Shown here one piece after another: positions 54,328 to 64,000 of a stretch of 64,000 nt of DNA. The stretch is from Pristionchus mayeri. Its lineage: Eukaryota; Nematoda; Chromadorea; Rhabditida; Neodiplogasteridae. Below the pieces are notes generated by a model. It was not told where the DNA came from, ran no database searches, and worked only from the letters and a program-made list of their open reading frames with translations. Numbering within the stretch: position 1 is the stretch's first letter; the number at the start of each line of letters is the position of its first letter. Position numbers and translations under genes: made by a program. The stretch spans positions 2,170,001-2,234,000 of the forward strand of contig BTRK01000003.1 of the NCBI GenBank assembly GCA_036245805.1, in the 5' to 3' direction.

Positions 54328-54340
54328 TTCTGGAATTTTC
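54328..54340 (+). promoter_or_regulatory. Heat-shock element 2
   Basis: Three alternating cores with exact spacing: TTC tg GAA tt TTC. It lies 45 bases downstream of element 1, so two HSF trimers could bind cooperatively. Confidence 0.8.
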
Positions 54341-54767
54341 TTTAAATGTCTATCATATAGCCTCAGGTGTCAGCTGTTCGTGTTCTTCGCGTTGCACGCT
54401 TTTTTTCTCGTTTTAGGCGTTGATCAATGCTCGATTCCCTCGTGATGATTTATCTTTCCTCTTCTGTACTTTCGAAATACTCCGTTATTCTTCGAGGTCA
54501 CACCCTAAAAATCGTTCCCGTACTCTTTTCTTACTGTTGTTTTACTTGTCAATCGACCACACCCCTCACGGATTACTCTAGCATGTTGTTTCTCTATTTG
54601 ACTGGGCCTAGACGCGCCCACTCACACATTTTCCGTCCCTTCTCACATTCGTTTTCCTTTCTACCCAGTTCTCATCGATTTGCCCTTATGTTTACGTTGC
54701 GAATCAGAAAATCTTGTTTATACGTTCAATGCGCTCCATTCCAGATCTCCCACTTGCGTAATACACA

Positions 54768-60772
<6,005 letters not shown>

Positions 60773-61455
60773 GAGAGCGATCGATCGATCGATACAGTAC
60801 CCCCTCCCCATTCCCCCACTCCCATCGTATCTCGCACGATTGTTGAATGATCTTCCCCCCGTCGATCACACCTTCCTCATCTGATTGTTACGAGCTTGTC
60901 CCATCCGGATCGATGATACTTTACTACCGTACTCCCGCTGAAACACCAGTCTACTTCTAGCCCCCATGTTCGTTGTCTACTGAAAATTTACAGTTCCATA
61001 TATTATTTATAATCGTTTTTAAGTTTTAAAAGATCGCACATTAAAGCTCCCCGTTCCGTACTCTATACGATATATAGTTTCAAGTATGGATAATTTAAAA
61101 CGTTACTTGTGATGTGCGCAATTTTGTTGTCGTTTTCCGTCAATCGACGTTGTGAGCAATTCTCCCCTTTTGTAATGAATGAAAAATTTAATGCTATTGT
61201 ATCGTAGTGTTCGATGAACATGAAAACAAAAGGGCGGATGGAACAGTAACGATAATTGATCTCTTGCTACGAACCGGGTGTGGGGTTGGAATTTCCGACT
61301 GGGAGATATTTTGTGGCATCGCTATGAGCATGCATTCGCATATTCTAAGCAATGACCTAAATTCGGGTACATTATTCTGATTTTCTATCATTCTAATTTT
61401 TGTCAGTTGAGAGGGAAATACGTCCATCTACAAAATGAAAAAAATGCAAAATATT
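60773..61455. other. hsp-110 3-prime region and intergenic DNA
   Basis: Contains GATCGATCGATCGAT just after the stop codon and an ATTAAA poly(A)-signal variant near 61,041. No further gene is seen before the tRNA. Confidence 0.6.
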
Positions 61456-61529
61456 TGCCGCCAGCAGGGGTCGAACCTGCGACCTTGGGCTTATTAGACC
61501 CACGCTCTAACCGACTGAGCTATGGCGGC
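61456..61529 (-). tRNA. tRNA-Ile (anticodon AAU)
   Basis: Third copy with the same 74-base sequence, minus strand, with a T-run (AATATTTTGC) downstream. It lies about 290 bases upstream of the phosphatase start, on the opposite strand. Confidence 0.97.
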
Positions 61530-61820
61530 TGGTGGTTCGAATTCATAGTGAGGTCAAACGAAATCCTCTTTAGTATTAATATTAGCTCGAGCTGAATTGA
61601 ATTTCCCTATTAAAATTTTATTTTGCAAAGAGATCAAAACAACATGTTTTCGATGTAAATCGTCCGGCAAACGTGTCTTCTCCATTCTCCATTCTTCACC
61701 CCCTTCCCTCCTCTCCCATTCCCTCGTCCCTCCGTCATCACGAGCGGCTCTCTCTTCTCTCACCTCGTGAACCCTCGATCGCTGATCTCAGATCTTTGAT
61801 CTTTGATCTCCGACCTGATC

Positions 61821-64000
61821 ATGACCAAGTCCCACGACGACACCACGGACCCGCGCAACCTTAAGAGGGACCGTTCCGACCCTTCCGACCAGTAAGTTAG
61901 CATACGCTTGGATACGGTAGCTCCGGGTTGCTGTACCAGATGACTTAATTCAGCTCCCAATCGATCGATTTCTTGCAGGAGAGACGATGATGGTACACAG
62001 GCGGGCCAGGGCACGACCTCGGGTCTCTCCCTCCCACGCTCATCTCCCGCCCCCCGCAGCAGGAAGAGCAACAATGAGTAGGTCACTCGTCTGAGTCTTG
62101 GCTCCGCCTCTTCTGGGAAATTGAGTATTACGGCATGTGCAGGCCCTACATTGACGACTACTTCCCGCCGTATCGGCTGCTGAAGAAGCTCGCGGAGAAG
62201 GAGACGTCGATCGATGGAGAGCAGGTGGTTACTGTAGGCAGTATACGATATTGCAGATTACAGTAATTAGTACCGCTAGGTTTACTGTATCCTTTTCAGT
62301 ACCCTTTCAAATACAACGACCTAATCCAGATTCTGATCAGGATCAAGTCAACGCTGCAACTAGGTGAGTGCTGTACGCAAGCTGCCGTACCCTCTACCGT
62401 ACCCCGCGTGCAGATACGCCCCTGGTCCGATGCACGCTGCCTGCCGTCATCGTGGGGGACATTCACGGACAGGTACGGTACCATCATCCCATACTGTATC
62501 AGACTACCGTATCCCTTCTGCAGTTTCCCGATCTGCAGCGCATGTTCAGCAACTTCTCTGTCAAGGGCAAGGCGGGCTGGCTGATGCATCCGTACGTCTT
62601 CCTCGGTGACTACGTGGACAGGTGAGGCGCGTTGCGGTCGCGTCGCGGCTATACCGTAATCGCGACCTTCACATACCGTAATCCTCAGAGGCAAGCAATC
62701 GCTGGAGGTGATCGTCTTCGCCTTTCTGTTGAAGATCAAGTTCAAAAAATCGGTGCTTTAATTAATATTTGTAATTAATTTACAACTTAATTGCAGATCT
62801 TCCTGCTGCGGGGAAATCACGAGTGCAAGGCCATCAACCGCGTGTACGGCTTCCTGCAGGAGCTGCAGGAGCGCTTCGGGGTATACTGTAGCCGTGCCTC
62901 CCCCTCCCTATGAAGCTCCGCTCCCACTGATCTTTGATCTTTAGCAGGAGCAGGGTATGGCTCTCTTCCACATGTTCAATGAAGCCTTCACCCACATGCC
63001 GCTTGCTTGCCTCGTTGGTCCGTTTTGTACTTTTTTTGATCTTTGATTTTTGATCTTTACTGCTGCAGGCAAGATCATCCTCTGCATGCATGGTGGGATC
63101 TCGCCCAAACTCACCTCACTCGACGACATAATGAAGGCGAGTAGCTGCTCATCTTTGATCTCGACTCTCACTTTTGATACATGATCTTTGATCTTTCTCA
63201 GATTCCCAAGCCTCTCGTGGATCCCAATACGAACGAACTTGCGTGCGACCTCATGTGGGCGGACCCGATGATCAACCTCAAGGGGTGAGCGACGATCTTT
63301 GATCTCCAAGCTTCCGAGAAACTGTCATTGATCTTTGATCTTTGACCTTTGATCTCTTCTACAGATTCAAGCCGAACGCGATACGAGGCGTGAGTGTGCA
63401 CTTTGGCGAAGACGTTCTGCACGCCACGATGGCGCAGCTTGGCGTCAAGCTGATCGTCCGAGGCCATCAGGTTGATCTATGATCTTTAGCTGATATGTGC
63501 CTAGCGGAGATTCACAAAAATTTTGCGGAACATGACGAGGTCTTTGATCTCTGATCTAATTCGGTCAAAGGAAAGACAAATATCGAAGGTACACTTGTTC
63601 AGATGATGATGAACGGATACAACTTCTTCGCCAACAGGAAGCTGGTCACTGTGTTCACCGCCGCCAGCTACTACCCGGACAGAGTAAATAGAGATGATCA
63701 TTGATCTTTGATCCTTGATCTCTGCAGGCCAACCGAGGCGCGGTGCTGCACATCTCGAGCACTGGCGCCATGGGCTTCTACAGCCTCACGCCGGCCCCGC
63801 TCAAGGCAGGAGGTGAGATCGGAGAGTTCAAAGATCGACTTCTGCTGCTGCACTTGCAGCCAGTGATGCAAGGGCATCTGCAGCAGATGGTGCATCCCCA
63901 CTCATCACCCTTCTCTCAGGTTATAAGGTGTTCTACGGTGATCACGAAGACGCTAATAAGTACGACGTCGGATACATTCTCAGCGTTGCCGATGAGAAGG
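61821..64000 (+). CDS. PP1-like Ser/Thr phosphatase, divergent (3-prime end outside the window)
   Basis: PPP-family metallophosphatase. Exons include 61,821-61,891, 61,979-62,077, 62,143-62,224, 62,300-62,363, 62,414-62,472, 62,524-62,621, 62,689-62,752, 62,797-62,880, 62,948-63,017, 63,069-63,136, 63,202-63,284, 63,365-63,470, 63,603-63,683, 63,728-63,812 and 63,920 onward. All metal and catalytic motifs are present: GDIHGQ (120-125), GDYVDRG (153-159), RGNHE (184-188), MHGGISP (from 237) and RGHQ in place of PP1 RAHQ. The SAPNYC-type loop before the C-terminus is changed to [15 protein letters not shown], so substrate and inhibitor binding may differ from canonical PP1. An 80-residue polar N-terminal extension ([10 protein letters not shown], later [14 protein letters not shown]) is unlike PP1. 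Nematodes carry many such PP1-like paralogues, often germline-expressed (inferred). The intron after 63,136 uses a GC donor (AAG|GCGAGT). Most introns carry TTTGATC repeats. Confidence 0.92.

Larger units (their letters stand above)
53863..54767. promoter_or_regulatory. Divergent promoter region between rpb-2 and hsp-110
   Basis: About 900 bases separate the two start codons. It contains two heat-shock elements nearer the hsp-110 side and a short fragment of the 0.7-kb fold-back family (TTGCGGGAGTTCAAA near 54,218). TCCATTCCAG at 54,733-54,742 is a candidate acceptor before the hsp-110 start. Confidence 0.7.

Overview
The window is nuclear DNA of a small-genome animal, most likely a rhabditid or diplogastrid (Pristionchus-like) nematode. 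The signs are dense short introns with TTTCAG/TTGCAG acceptors, polymerase III tRNA genes, mariner, LINE and MITE elements, and rpb-2 lying next to ntl-9 on one strand, as I recall from Caenorhabditis elegans. The genus is an inference; no species marker was seen.

Layout. 0-4.4 kb: two long palindromes and a dispersed GC-rich repeat. 4.4-8.7 kb (+): a gene with two RING-H2 fingers whose first intron carries a dead mariner. 8.7-19.7 kb: an unidentified minus-strand gene (11.0-13.9 kb) and a PPM1D/Wip1-like PP2C phosphatase (17.0-18.6 kb), separated by a 68-bp tandem repeat and an old mariner relic. 19.7-34.7 kb: almost pure transposon territory. It holds an internally deleted LINE, a chain of MITEs with shared ends, a 1.9-kb inverted-repeat element split by a mariner that is itself split by a CR1/Jockey-like LINE, several fold-back elements and one fold-back carrying a gene fragment. 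34.7-41.5 kb: two tRNA-Ile(AAU) genes and a small four-exon gene with a TATA box, otherwise sparse.

41.6-64 kb is a housekeeping block. On the minus strand rpb-2 (RNA polymerase II second subunit, 40 exons, 1,178 codons) is followed by ntl-9/CNOT9 (11 exons, 293 codons), in the order and orientation of an operon. Divergent from rpb-2 is hsp-110 (25 exons, 797 codons), with two well-formed heat-shock elements in the shared intergenic region. A third tRNA-Ile follows, then a divergent PP1-family phosphatase that runs off the right edge.

For rpb-2, ntl-9 and hsp-110 the spliced reading frames sum to exact multiples of three, which supports the exon models. At least three introns appear to use GC instead of GT donors. 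Much of the remaining unique-looking DNA shows inverted-repeat organisation, so the main novelty here is the variety of fold-back elements rather than a new protein system.
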